A stretch of DNA of 64,000 nt from Streptomyces sennicomposti (GTDB lineage: Bacteria; Actinomycetota; Actinomycetes; Streptomycetales; Streptomycetaceae). The position numbers and the translations under genes were made by a program. Location: the NCBI RefSeq assembly GCF_019890635.1, contig NZ_JAIOAB010000021.1:40200-104199 (forward strand), written 5' to 3'. The notes beneath the pieces are model-generated. The model ran no database searches. It saw only the letters and a program-made list of their open reading frames with translations, and had not been told where the DNA came from. Positions 9,181-16,781 of the stretch are shown here, piece by piece. Numbering within the stretch: the first letter of the stretch is position 1; the number at the start of each line of letters is the position of its first letter.

Positions 9181-9258
9181 GGGCGGGGTCGTAGCACAGA
9201 GGTAGTGCGCCGCGACAGCATCTCGGAGGACGCCGTTTCGAATCCGGCCGCCCCGCCC
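9181..9258 (+). tRNA. tRNA-like gene with abnormal long acceptor arm
   Basis: A cloverleaf can be drawn. D arm GCAC/GTGC (9194-9197, 9205-9208) with loop AGAGGTA, anticodon arm CCGCG/CTCGG (9210-9214, 9222-9226, one C-T mismatch) with loop ACAGCAT, variable loop AGGAC, and T arm GCCG/CGGC with loop TTCGAAT (9237-9243). U8, A14, G18G19 and A21 are in place. The acceptor side is odd: GGGCGGGG (9181-9188) pairs with CCCCGCCC (9251-9258) and, after a bulged T, CG pairs with CG, giving 10 pairs instead of 7. The anticodon would read AGC with C instead of U at position 33. It could be a pseudo-tRNA, a non-canonical (allo-tRNA-like) species, or an old attachment site. Confidence 0.62.
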
Positions 9259-9517
9259 CCTTCTCAAACTCTGCTTCCCGAACTCCGCCCCGCGGAACAG
9301 CGGCCGGGAAACGGCGAGTTGGGCCCCTGCGACAGCGGCGGCCACCGGCCCGCACGCGGAGAGCCGGTGACCGCCGGTCGTCAGTTCTTCCAAGCCCCTC
9401 CGGGCCTCTGTACGGCCCTCAGGGCTACGTCGAGGCCCGTCTAGCCCCCTGATCCCGTACGGGCCCTAGGGGGGCCGGGGGAGGCCCCGTAGGGCCTTGC
9501 CAGGCCGCGCAACGGCC
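9259..9517. other. Intergenic, GC-rich, no gene recognised
   Basis: Contains several imperfect GGCCCT/AGGGCC inverted repeats (around 9410-9500), which may act as transcription stops for the minus-strand replication-partition operon that ends at 9518. No coding sequence is convincing. Confidence 0.5.
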
Positions 9518-9901
9518 TTACGGCGTGGAGGACGCCATCGCCACGGGACCCCGCTGCGAGCGGGGCGTCTTCGCGCCGGGCTTGCCGGGTTCGATGGTGC
9601 GCGGGTCGATGGCCTCGCCCGGGGCGCCCTCGCGGTAGAGGCCGTCCGGCAGGCTGTCCCGGTCGTGCGGCAGCAGGAAGAAGACCCGCCGCTTGTACAG
9701 ACCGCTGTCCGGGTCGGGGGCGGCCTGGTCGTCGAGCAGGGCGTAGCCGACCATGCGGCCGTCGCGGGCGTAGGGCGGCTTGGTGTTGCGGCGCTTGGTC
9801 TTGTCGAGCGCCTGACGGACGTAGTCGAGGTTTTCCGGGTTCTCCAGCCACACCACCTCTTCCTCGTGGATGAGGTCGCTCTCGGTCAACAGCGAGCTCA
9901 T
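9518..9901 (-). CDS. Hypothetical protein, last gene of the primase/partition cluster
   Basis: The 127-residue product is not recognised. It begins MSSLLTESDLIHEEEVVWLENPENLDYVRQALDK, is acidic at the N-terminus and ends in a low-complexity basic tail (GAKTPRSQRGPVAMASSTP). The start is well set by AAGGAGGGG about 9 nt before the ATG; a longer reading to 9991 lacks this. It lies 208 bp downstream of the helicase gene, beyond a hairpin, in the same orientation as parA, parB and the primase. It could be an accessory of the plasmid-like replication module. Confidence 0.75.
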   Translation of the reverse strand: MSSLLTESDLIHEEEVVWLENPENLDYVRQALDKTKRRNTKPPYARDGRMVGYALLDDQAAPDPDSGLYKRRVFFLLPHDRDSLPDGLYREGAPGEAIDPRTIEPGKPGAKTPRSQRGPVAMASSTP

Positions 9902-10054
9902 GGCTGCAGCCCCTCCTTCATCGGCTCGGTCCCCACCTTGGGGGACGTGGCCCGGCATGTGTGCATGTGCGCTCCACGGTGGCCTGCGCACCGGCCAGTG
10001 GCGGGCCGCTGTGTGGCGGTCGCCGTGTGCGGGGCCCGGTCACCATGGTAGAGC

Positions 10055-10083
10055 GCATGCGGACGGCGGTGTAGGCCGCATGC
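10055..10083 (-). terminator. Hairpin downstream of the helicase gene
   Basis: GCATGCGG (10055-10062) and CCGCATGC (10076-10083) form an 8-bp perfect stem with a 13-nt loop, 27 nt after the helicase stop in the direction of transcription. There is no clear T-run. It may be an attenuator before the 127-residue gene. Confidence 0.5.
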
Positions 10084-10109
10084 TAGGGAGTGCCCGAAAG
10101 CGACTGTCA

Positions 10110-11672
10110 TCATGCCTGTTCCAGCAGTGCGATACCGGGGTAGTACTTGCGTCCGTTGGACTTGATCATGTCGGCCGGCGAGGCCACTCCGACCTCCTGC
10201 CGGACGCGGTTGGCGAAGGCGCGCGGGGTGGCGGGCCGGATCCCCTCGCCCGCGTGGCACCAGGAGCTGTACTCCGTGTAGAGCAGCCCCTGCTCGACCC
10301 GCAGGTCACGTGCGTTCTCGCCGTCACGGGTGCAGCACTCGGCCAGGAACCGGCCGATGTGGTCCTCCGTCGAGGCGTAGGCGGAGGTCGCGATGCGCAC
10401 CCGGTCGGGGCCCTCCAGCGGGTCCCGGGTGGCGAGGTAGCGCTGAGCGCCCTCGATCAGCCACTGCAGGATACCGGGTCCCTCGTCGCGGACCAGTTCG
10501 AAGGCCAGATTGTCGATCCGGCGTTCGGCCGGGACGGTCCGGGTGAAGGGCAGCAGGCGGATACGGCGCCAGAAGGCGAACCCGCCCGTGGACACCTCGG
10601 GCCGGTGGTTGCCGAGCAGCCACAGGTGGTGGGTGGGCGTGAAGGAGAAGTAGTCCTGCCGCATCCGGCGCGCCTTGATCTTGTCGCCGCCGGTCAGCAG
10701 CCGCACCCGGGCCTCGTCGAACTTGTCGTTGGGCTTCAGCTCGCTGCACACCACCAGCCGCCGCCCGTGCAGTTCGGTCAGCTCCGTGGAGTGCTCGGAG
10801 AAGGCGCCGCGGTCCATCAGGAAGCCGGGCGGGGCGGCGTCGGCGTAGTCGCCGAGGATCTGGATCATCGTGTCCAGCAGCACCGACTTGCCGTTCTTGC
10901 CCTCACCGTGCAGGAACGGCAGCACCTGCGCGCCCACGTCGCCGGTGATGGAGTAGCCCAGCATCAGGTGCAGGAAGTCGATCATCTCCCGGCCCTCGGC
11001 GTCGTCGCCGAAGGTGTCCGCGAGGAACCGGTGCCAGCGGGGCGTCTCCATGCGCTGCGGGGCCACACTGGTGGCGCGCGAGTGGAAGTCGCGGGTCGGG
11101 TCCGCCTTGCGGATGTGGCCGTTGTGCAGGTCGACCACGCCGGCGGGCGTGCACAGCGCGTACGGGTCGCCGTCCAGGTCGTCGGGGTCCACGGACAGGT
11201 CGGGGGAGGCCTTCGCCTGGGTCAGCAGCGCCTTCATGCCGGCCGTGGACAGGGTGCGCCGCTTGTGGTGGGCGATCTCCCGCTCGCTGAACACACCGCG
11301 CGGATCGCTGTCGGGCATGTCCTCGGCCATCTCGCCCGCCGCCCACAGCGCGGCCTTCTCGCCGCCGCCGCGCTTCCACCGGTAGCCGTCCCACACGAAC
11401 CAGCCGAGGCCCTCCACGTGCCGGAACTGGTCGCGGTGCAGCCGCACGAACAGCCGCGCGTTGCCGCGATCGGTCAGCGAGGGCGGCAGGGGAGCGGTCG
11501 GCATGCCCGTGCCCACGGGGCGGGGCGCGGTCGCGGCGGCGTCCGGGTAGGCCTGCGGGGGCACCAGGGCGGGCGAGGACTGTTCGACCGGCTGCTCCAG
11601 CATCTGCAGGTCGAGCATCTGCTGCGCGGCGGCCTGTGGGTCGAACCGCGGCGTGCTCTCGGCGCTGCTCAT
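10110..11672 (-). CDS. P4-type phage/plasmid primase-helicase C-terminal component (D5N + SF3 ATPase)
   Basis: Predicted replicative helicase of a plasmid or phage-like replicon, 520 residues. The D5 N-terminal domain is at about 65-200 (FVRLHRDQFRHVEGLGWFVWDG, then CTPAGVVDLHNGHIRKADPTRD). An SF3-type ATPase follows: Walker A GEGKNGKSVLLDTMIQ at about 255, RRLVVCSELKPNDKFDEARVR (Walker B region), LTGGDKIKARRMRQDYFSF and LLGNHRPEVSTGGFAFWRRIRLLPF (motif C and arginine finger). ATG 11672 overlaps the stop of the primase-polymerase gene by 4 bp (ATGA) and has AAGGA at a good distance, so the two are translationally coupled. This splits into two chains a function often fused in one protein. Confidence 0.93.
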   Translation of the reverse strand: MSSAESTPRFDPQAAAQQMLDLQMLEQPVEQSSPALVPPQAYPDAAATAPRPVGTGMPTAPLPPSLTDRGNARLFVRLHRDQFRHVEGLGWFVWDGYRWKRGGGEKAALWAAGEMAEDMPDSDPRGVFSEREIAHHKRRTLSTAGMKALLTQAKASPDLSVDPDDLDGDPYALCTPAGVVDLHNGHIRKADPTRDFHSRATSVAPQRMETPRWHRFLADTFGDDAEGREMIDFLHLMLGYSITGDVGAQVLPFLHGEGKNGKSVLLDTMIQILGDYADAAPPGFLMDRGAFSEHSTELTELHGRRLVVCSELKPNDKFDEARVRLLTGGDKIKARRMRQDYFSFTPTHHLWLLGNHRPEVSTGGFAFWRRIRLLPFTRTVPAERRIDNLAFELVRDEGPGILQWLIEGAQRYLATRDPLEGPDRVRIATSAYASTEDHIGRFLAECCTRDGENARDLRVEQGLLYTEYSSWCHAGEGIRPATPRAFANRVRQEVGVASPADMIKSNGRKYYPGIALLEQA

Positions 11673-12898
11673 GAACGTCCTTCGAGGTGGAGCGGACGGG
11701 CGGACCCCACGGCGAGGGCATCGTCGACGATCGCCTCGTTGCGCGCCTGCTGCCACGGCCTGGCGTGCTGGGCGACCCGGACGAGCCGGTCCCGGACCAC
11801 GGTGTGGTCCAGGTGCCCGGCCGCGATCAGTCCGCCCGCGGTGTAGGCGGCCCGGTTGAGCTTCTCCGTGAACGCGGTGCCCTCGCGCGCCTCGGCGCAG
11901 CGGGCCACCTGGGCGATCAGCGGATCGAGGATCCGGTGCGCCGCGCCGGTCCGCGCGGCCCGGCGGGCCGGGGGCACCTGACCGGAGCGGGTGGGCCGCC
12001 GGGCGGCCGTACCGTCCGGGGCGCCGCCCGTCCCGGCGTGCGCCGCGCCCTTCACAGGCCCGGCGCCCTCCGCCGGCCCCGCGCCCTCCGCAGGGGCCGT
12101 CAGCGGCCCGTCCGGAGGCTCGGACGGCGCCGGGGCGACGAGGTGGCCGGTGCGGACGAGTTCGTCGCGCAGCCAGTCCGGCAGCGGCGCCGGGAGGCGC
12201 GTCGAGCCGACCGGCCGGTACACGCCCTGTGCCGTGCGGGTGGTGGGCGCCACGATGTAGCCGCCGTCGGCGCGGACGTCCACCTGCCAGGCCAGGGCGG
12301 CCCTGCTGCCCGAGCCGGTGGAGCAGCGCAGCCGGGTGTCCGGATCGGGGTTGCGGTACCACACGTGCAGACCGCCGGAGGGCGTACGGACCCTGAGGGT
12401 GTCCTCGTCGGCGGCCGGGTCGGGGCGGCCGCGGTAGGCGGCCAGCAGGGCGAGGGTGTCGAAACCGGAGGCCAGCCCGGCGAGGCTCACCTGCTCGGGG
12501 ATGGCGATGCCGGGCAGCAGCCGGGCGCGGTCGGGCACCTCGGCCGCGTGGGCGTCGATGTCGATGACGACCAGCCCGGCGGGGCCGCAGGCGACACCCA
12601 CGCCCGCCGACGGGGCGGCGGTCCACCACGCGTCGATGCGCCCGGGGTCGGTCGTGGCCGCGTGGAAACCGTGGCAGGGACGCCCGGCGGGCAGACAGGG
12701 GCAGTCCGCCGGGGTGTGCCGGCGAGCGCGGCACTCCGGGCAGTTGGCCGCGGGTGTCTTCCGTCCCGGGGCCAGCGGATGAACCGGCCAGCCCTGGGCG
12801 GCGCACCACCGCGCGACCGAGCGCGGCGGCACGGGGCCGCCCGCAGCGGTGCGTTCGCTGATCTCACCATGGCGCGGCACGCGAATCGTCCTTGTCAC
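11669..12898 (-). CDS. Bifunctional DNA primase/polymerase (Prim-Pol)
   Basis: Replication-initiation type primase-polymerase of 409 residues. An early Cys-rich patch (NCPECRARRHTPADCPC at about 53-69) may bind zinc. It is followed by the Prim-Pol core: GVACGPAGLVVIDIDAHA carries the acidic metal-binding DxD pair at about 112-116, then VRTPSGGLHVWYRNPD and ADGGYIVAPTT, both typical of the family. A proline/glycine-rich linker leads to a helical C-terminus. Start is GTG 12898. It sits in one minus-strand run with parA and parB upstream and the P4-type helicase downstream (ATGA overlap). RepPP proteins of actinomycete integrative elements belong to the same Prim-Pol family. Confidence 0.92.
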   Translation of the reverse strand: MTRTIRVPRHGEISERTAAGGPVPPRSVARWCAAQGWPVHPLAPGRKTPAANCPECRARRHTPADCPCLPAGRPCHGFHAATTDPGRIDAWWTAAPSAGVGVACGPAGLVVIDIDAHAAEVPDRARLLPGIAIPEQVSLAGLASGFDTLALLAAYRGRPDPAADEDTLRVRTPSGGLHVWYRNPDPDTRLRCSTGSGSRAALAWQVDVRADGGYIVAPTTRTAQGVYRPVGSTRLPAPLPDWLRDELVRTGHLVAPAPSEPPDGPLTAPAEGAGPAEGAGPVKGAAHAGTGGAPDGTAARRPTRSGQVPPARRAARTGAAHRILDPLIAQVARCAEAREGTAFTEKLNRAAYTAGGLIAAGHLDHTVVRDRLVRVAQHARPWQQARNEAIVDDALAVGSARPLHLEGRS

Positions 12899-12939
12899 AT
12901 CTCGTCTTCGGTCACTCCACGGCGGCCCGGTCGGGAGGT

Positions 12940-13315
12940 GACGCCCTGTCAGGGACCGAAGGGACTGTAATCCAGAAAGAGTGTAGGGCTCACCGGCCCA
13001 AAGGATCCCGCAGCCCCCCCGCGTGCCGTTTCTATCAGTTTTCTCGGTCCCTTGAGTCCCTTGGTCCCTGGGTGGGAGTCACCATGCGGGTGAATTGCCC
13101 GCACTTGACCCTGCTGAGGGGTGTCCGGCACCCTGCCTCCCGGTGTCACGGAGCCGTCCGGAACGGCGGTCTCCCTATCGGGCTCTCTTTCAGGACCGGG
13201 TCCCTCCGGTCCCTGGACACACCTGTCCTGGGCCCCTGACCGGCGCGAACGACGCACGGACAGCGGCCCCGTCGGGCAGGGACGCAGGGTTTTCGGTCCC
13301 TGGTTCCCCGTCCGC
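12940..13315. other. Second iteron cluster between parB and the primase gene
   Basis: Gene-free. The same GGGAC(C/T) word as at 3.6-4.5 kb recurs: AGGGACCGAAGGGACTGT at 12952-12969, three reversed copies at about 13047-13070, then more at about 13200-13215, 13278 and 13299. Two or three further copies fall inside the 3' part of parB (about 13620 and 13710). This ties the distant iteron field to this replication module. Confidence 0.65.
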
Positions 13316-13321
13316 CTCGGC

Positions 13322-14914
13322 TCAGGCACTGTCCTGACGCGCCGCGTCACGCTGCCGCTGGTGCTCGTTGAGCAGCTCCAGCATCCTGTCGAACGCGGTG
13401 TCCGGCATCTTGCGGATCAGATGGTGGGCGAGGAAGACCCCGTCGTCGTAGGGAAGCCGGGGCGGGAGGGCCGCGTCGGGGCCCGCGTGGTCGCCGTTCA
13501 CCCGCTCCTCCTGCGGGTGTTCGCTCTCCGCGTGATCGCCGTCCGCGTCCGTCCCTGCGCCCCGGGGCTCCGGGACGCCGTCCACGGAAGCGGTGGACGC
13601 CGGGGCGGCGAGGGCCGACGAGGGACCGGAGGGACCCGCGGCGGGAACCGGGGTGAGGTGTGCCGGGGACACCGGACGCTGCTCGCCGTTGTCCTGGGAC
13701 TCCGCGGGACCAGGGACCGCCGATGCGGCCGGCCCCGACCGCTCCGTCTGCTCCGTCCGCCCCGTCTGTTCCGTCCGCCCCGTCGCACGCGCCGGCTGCG
13801 TCGCCTCGGCCGATACGGCGGGCGGCTGCACGCCCTCGGCTTCGGCTTCGGCGTCGGCCCCGTGCTCGGTCTCGGTCTCGGTCTCGGCGCGCGCCTCGTC
13901 CGCGTCGGACGGTGCCTGCCCCTCCCCTCCCCCGGCCTCCGGCTGTCGCGGCTCCTCCCCTCCCCCGGACGAAGGAGCCTGCGAAAAACCGTGCGAGGAA
14001 GAAGAGAAGTCGTCCGCACGGCCGGGCGTGTCGCCCCGGTCCGACGCCTGCCCGGTGGCCTCGGCGTCCTCGCTGACCGGGGCGGCCTCAGCGGTGGGGG
14101 AGGGGTCGGCCGCCGTGGCCTGGTGGGCCGCTGCGGGCTGGTCGGCGTCGGCGGGCTCCTCGACGGCCGCGGCCTGCCGCTCCCTGCGCCGCTCCGCCTT
14201 CTCCGCCTCCGCGCGCGCCTGCTCGCGCTTGAGCGCCTCCAGGGCGGCCTCCTGCTCCTCCGGGGGCTTGTTGCCCACGGCGCGCAGCAGATCGATGCGC
14301 TCCTCGCCGATGCGCTCCTGCAGTTCGGGGGCGAGGTTCAGGAGGGCCAGCCGCTGCGACACCCAGCCCTGCGACTTGTGCAGCCGCTTCGCCAGCTTCG
14401 TCTGCGTGCCGTGGATGGCGAGCAGCCGCTGCAGCGCCCTGGCCTCGTCCAGGGGCTCCAGCTCCTGGCGGTGCACGTTGGCGACGAGGGCGGACTCCAG
14501 GATGGCCTCGGAGTCGGCTCCCTGGTCGTCGTCCACCATCACGTTCAGATGGGTCAGTCCCGCCTCGCGGGCCGCCGCCAGCCGGCTGCTGCCGTCCACG
14601 ACGACATGGGTGGCGTCGGGGGCCAGTTCGGCTTCACGCTCGGGGTTGGCCTTGACGTAGGCGTCGCGGTTCATCACCGTGATGGCCTGCTTCTGGCCGT
14701 GTTCGCGCAGGCTGCCGGTGAGTTCGGTCAGGTCGCCCAGGCTGGTGCGCGGGTTGTCCGGGTTGGGGCTGATGCGGTCCAGGGGGAGCCGGGTGGGCGG
14801 GGCGACGCCCTCCGTGGGAACTCCGGTCGCCGCGCCGATCGCCGCCCGGCGTGCGCTGACCGGTCGTGCGGTGGCGCCGAAGCGGCCCGTTCCGAGCTGG
14901 TCGGCCTTGCTCAT
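13322..14914 (-). CDS. parB: ParB/RepB/Spo0J-family partition protein
   Basis: Centromere-binding partner of ParA, 530 residues. The N-terminal ParB/sulfiredoxin-like domain is at about 45-150: LPLDRISPNPDNPRTSLGDLTELTGSL, then VVDGSSRLAAAREAGL and ANVHRQELEPLDEARALQRLL. The helix-turn-helix TQTKLAKRLHKSQGWVSQRL is near 185-205. About 230 residues of low-complexity Ala/Glu/Pro/Thr sequence (EAETETETEHGAD-like runs) separate it from a short conserved helical end (FLAHHLIRKMPDTAFDRML). The protein is long for ParB because of this linker. ATG 14914 overlaps the parA stop by 4 bp. Reading the frame through into parA is a coincidence of GC content. Confidence 0.93.
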   Translation of the reverse strand: MSKADQLGTGRFGATARPVSARRAAIGAATGVPTEGVAPPTRLPLDRISPNPDNPRTSLGDLTELTGSLREHGQKQAITVMNRDAYVKANPEREAELAPDATHVVVDGSSRLAAAREAGLTHLNVMVDDDQGADSEAILESALVANVHRQELEPLDEARALQRLLAIHGTQTKLAKRLHKSQGWVSQRLALLNLAPELQERIGEERIDLLRAVGNKPPEEQEAALEALKREQARAEAEKAERRRERQAAAVEEPADADQPAAAHQATAADPSPTAEAAPVSEDAEATGQASDRGDTPGRADDFSSSSHGFSQAPSSGGGEEPRQPEAGGGEGQAPSDADEARAETETETEHGADAEAEAEGVQPPAVSAEATQPARATGRTEQTGRTEQTERSGPAASAVPGPAESQDNGEQRPVSPAHLTPVPAAGPSGPSSALAAPASTASVDGVPEPRGAGTDADGDHAESEHPQEERVNGDHAGPDAALPPRLPYDDGVFLAHHLIRKMPDTAFDRMLELLNEHQRQRDAARQDSA

Positions 14915-16170
14915 GAGATCTCCCGTGCGAGGGCCCGCATGCCCACCGCCTGCTGCGAGGAGGGGGCGTACGACAGAAGGGGCTGCTTCATGCGTACGGC
15001 CTCCTTCTGTTCCTTGAGGTCGCTGATGAGTCCGACCACCCGGGGGTCCTTTATGTCGACCCAGCCCTGGAGGGAGGACGTGGCGATGTAACCCCGGCGG
15101 CCGTCGTAGAGGTTGACGACGATGCCCAGGTAGTCCAGGTCCAGGGCGAGGTCGCCGCGCAGGTCCTCGATCTGGTTGGTGAGCAGGTCGTAGGCGTCGG
15201 CCGAGCTGTCCTCCGCCTGGACCACGATCAGGGCGCCGGACTGGCCGGGGCGCTCGCCCTCGCGGCGCCGGCCGTAGTAGGCGGCGGCGTCCATGCTCAG
15301 GCCGAGGCTCGGCGGGCAGTCGACGAGGATGACGTCGTAGTCGCTCTCCAGCGGCAGCAGCGCCCGCTCCAGCGCCGCCTCCCGGGCCCGTACGGCCGAC
15401 AGGCGCACGTCGAGCAGGAAGGCGTCGTGGCAGGCGGGCAGCAGATGGAGCCGGCCGCCGAAGGTGTCCTCGTCGATGGAGACGATCAGGTCGCGCAGAT
15501 CGCCCTTGGGGTCGCCCGCCATGTGGTTGGTGAGGCTGTCGCCGTTCATCGGCAGCGGGGTGGCGCCGAGTTGGTTGGTCAGGTGGCACTGCGGGTCGAA
15601 GTCCACCAGGAGCACCCGCAGCCCGAGACCGGGCAGGCTCTCCACGTCCAGGGGGTCGCTGTCCGCGCCGTCGGCGATCTGGTCGCTGGCGCGCAGGGCC
15701 GTGGAGAGCGCCTTGGCCACCCGCACCGGGTGCAGCTTGCCCGGGTCCTCCGCCAGGGCCTCGCCGACACCGGCCGCGATGGCGGTCTTGCCGACGCCGC
15801 CCTTCTGGTTGCAGACGATGATGCGGCGGGTGACGGCCGGCCGCTCGATGTCCGGCGCCGGGGTGGTGTCGAGCCACAACTGCACCGACTGCGCCAGACC
15901 CTGGATGAGGGAGACCCGCCGGTCGGCGGCCACGTCGCGGAACCTCTCCCACTGACCCTCGGGCAGGAAGGTGGAGAAGGAGTCGGCCCCTGCGGTGTCG
16001 ACGGTGGCGGGTGTCGAGGCGAGGGCGAGCCATGCGTCGATGCCCTGTTCCACGGCCGTCTGGATCTCGACGCCGTGCTGGGCGGCCCTTACCTTGAGGT
16101 TCTGCCGGAGCCATCCCGGCAGTTTGGACACGACCTTCTCGCGGTCGCTGGAGGTGGCTGGCGAACTCAT
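14911..16170 (-). CDS. parA: ParA-family partition ATPase
   Basis: Deviant Walker ATPase, 419 residues. An N-terminal extension of about 110 residues (PGWLRQNLKVRAAQHGVEIQTAVEQGIDAW) resembles a DNA-binding/autoregulatory domain of plasmid-type (type Ia-like) ParA proteins. The deviant Walker A IIVCNQKGGVGKTAIA is at about 115-128, RVLLVDFDPQCHLTNQLG gives the A' motif, and YDVILVDCPPSLGLSMDAA gives Walker B. ATG 16170 with AAGGTG upstream is preferred over a GTG/ATG further out. Upstream lies an inverted repeat CTAACGTG/CACGTTAG, a plausible autoregulation or centromere site. It is the first gene of the parA-parB-primase-helicase run. Confidence 0.94.
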   Translation of the reverse strand: MSSPATSSDREKVVSKLPGWLRQNLKVRAAQHGVEIQTAVEQGIDAWLALASTPATVDTAGADSFSTFLPEGQWERFRDVAADRRVSLIQGLAQSVQLWLDTTPAPDIERPAVTRRIIVCNQKGGVGKTAIAAGVGEALAEDPGKLHPVRVAKALSTALRASDQIADGADSDPLDVESLPGLGLRVLLVDFDPQCHLTNQLGATPLPMNGDSLTNHMAGDPKGDLRDLIVSIDEDTFGGRLHLLPACHDAFLLDVRLSAVRAREAALERALLPLESDYDVILVDCPPSLGLSMDAAAYYGRRREGERPGQSGALIVVQAEDSSADAYDLLTNQIEDLRGDLALDLDYLGIVVNLYDGRRGYIATSSLQGWVDIKDPRVVGLISDLKEQKEAVRMKQPLLSYAPSSQQAVGMRALAREIS

Positions 16171-16183
16171 GGGGGACACCTTA

Positions 16184-16220
16184 CTAACGTGCTTGATCAT
16201 TCGCCGCAGCGACACGTTAG
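16184..16220. promoter_or_regulatory. Inverted repeat upstream of parA
   Basis: CTAACGTG (16184-16191) and CACGTTAG (16213-16220) are exact reverse complements 21 bp apart, beginning 13 bp upstream of the parA start. In partition operons ParA or ParB commonly bind such repeats at the promoter. An additional small repeat ATGAG-TTACTC-CTCAT follows at about 16236-16251. Confidence 0.6.
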
Positions 16221-16635
16221 AAAGCAAAAAGAGACGATGAGTTACTCCTCATTTGTCCCCATTGCCCCATCAACAGGCCGCCTCTGAACGGGAATCAGGT
16301 GTCTCGGGAGGAGCCGGGCGGGGGGAACGCCGCTGACCTCGGACGGCGTGTCGGCCGACGCGGAGGACCGGGCGCGGACCGACTCCGGGCGCGGTGCCGG
16401 ACGACCCCCGGCGCGATGTCGGAGACACCCGGTGGGACAGTTCGGGTGCGTACGGATACTCGAAGAGGGAACGGGGCGCGGGGAGCGAGACGTTCCGTTC
16501 CGCGTCCGCGTCCATTGTGATCGCGGACCGCGTCAGGCTCCGCCGAGAGGTGGCGCAGGCGCTTGGGAGAGAGGGTGCGCGGGGCGGTCAAAGGGAGCAG
16601 TCACTCCTCGCCACTCTCAACGTATAGCGCACAGG
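16221..16635. other. Intergenic region between parA and helR
   Basis: No gene is convincing. It should contain the divergent promoters of parA and helR. A GGTGTCTC near 16297 and GAGACACC near 16421 form a distant inverted pair. A possible -10 element TATAGC is at 16623-16628, just before the rifamycin-associated element. Confidence 0.4.
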
Positions 16636-16655
16636 GGGGCTTGCGGCAAGGCCCC
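16636..16655 (+). promoter_or_regulatory. Rifamycin-associated element (RAE) upstream of helR
   Basis: GGGGCTTGCGGCAAGGCCCC matches the conserved inverted repeat described upstream of rifamycin-responsive resistance genes in actinomycetes. It lies 126 bp before the helR start, next to a -10-like TATAGC. It predicts induction of helR by rifamycins. Confidence 0.88.
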
Positions 16656-16781
16656 GGTCATGGCGCAGAATCGCACGCCTGGCCCACCCACCTGCGGAAA
16701 CGAGGGACTCACCGAGTGCACTCCCTGTCATCACCGGGCAGCGCGGACCATGCGGGCGGAACTCTGAGCGGAGCAGCTGAC

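Noticed and set aside
9181..9258. A normal tRNA-Ala(AGC)
   Set aside because: AGC anticodons are not expected in bacteria, position 33 is C, and the acceptor arm has 10 pairs with a bulge, so the name would mislead.
13322..16114. A 930-codon open frame spanning parA and parB on the minus strand, suggesting a fused protein
   Set aside because: The upstream part is an out-of-frame shadow of parA; parB has its own ATG at 14914 with the ATGA overlap, and the ParB domain begins there.
9518..16170. A complete prophage or AICE
   Set aside because: No integrase, excisionase, capsid, lysis or tra gene is seen; only replication and partition functions are present.
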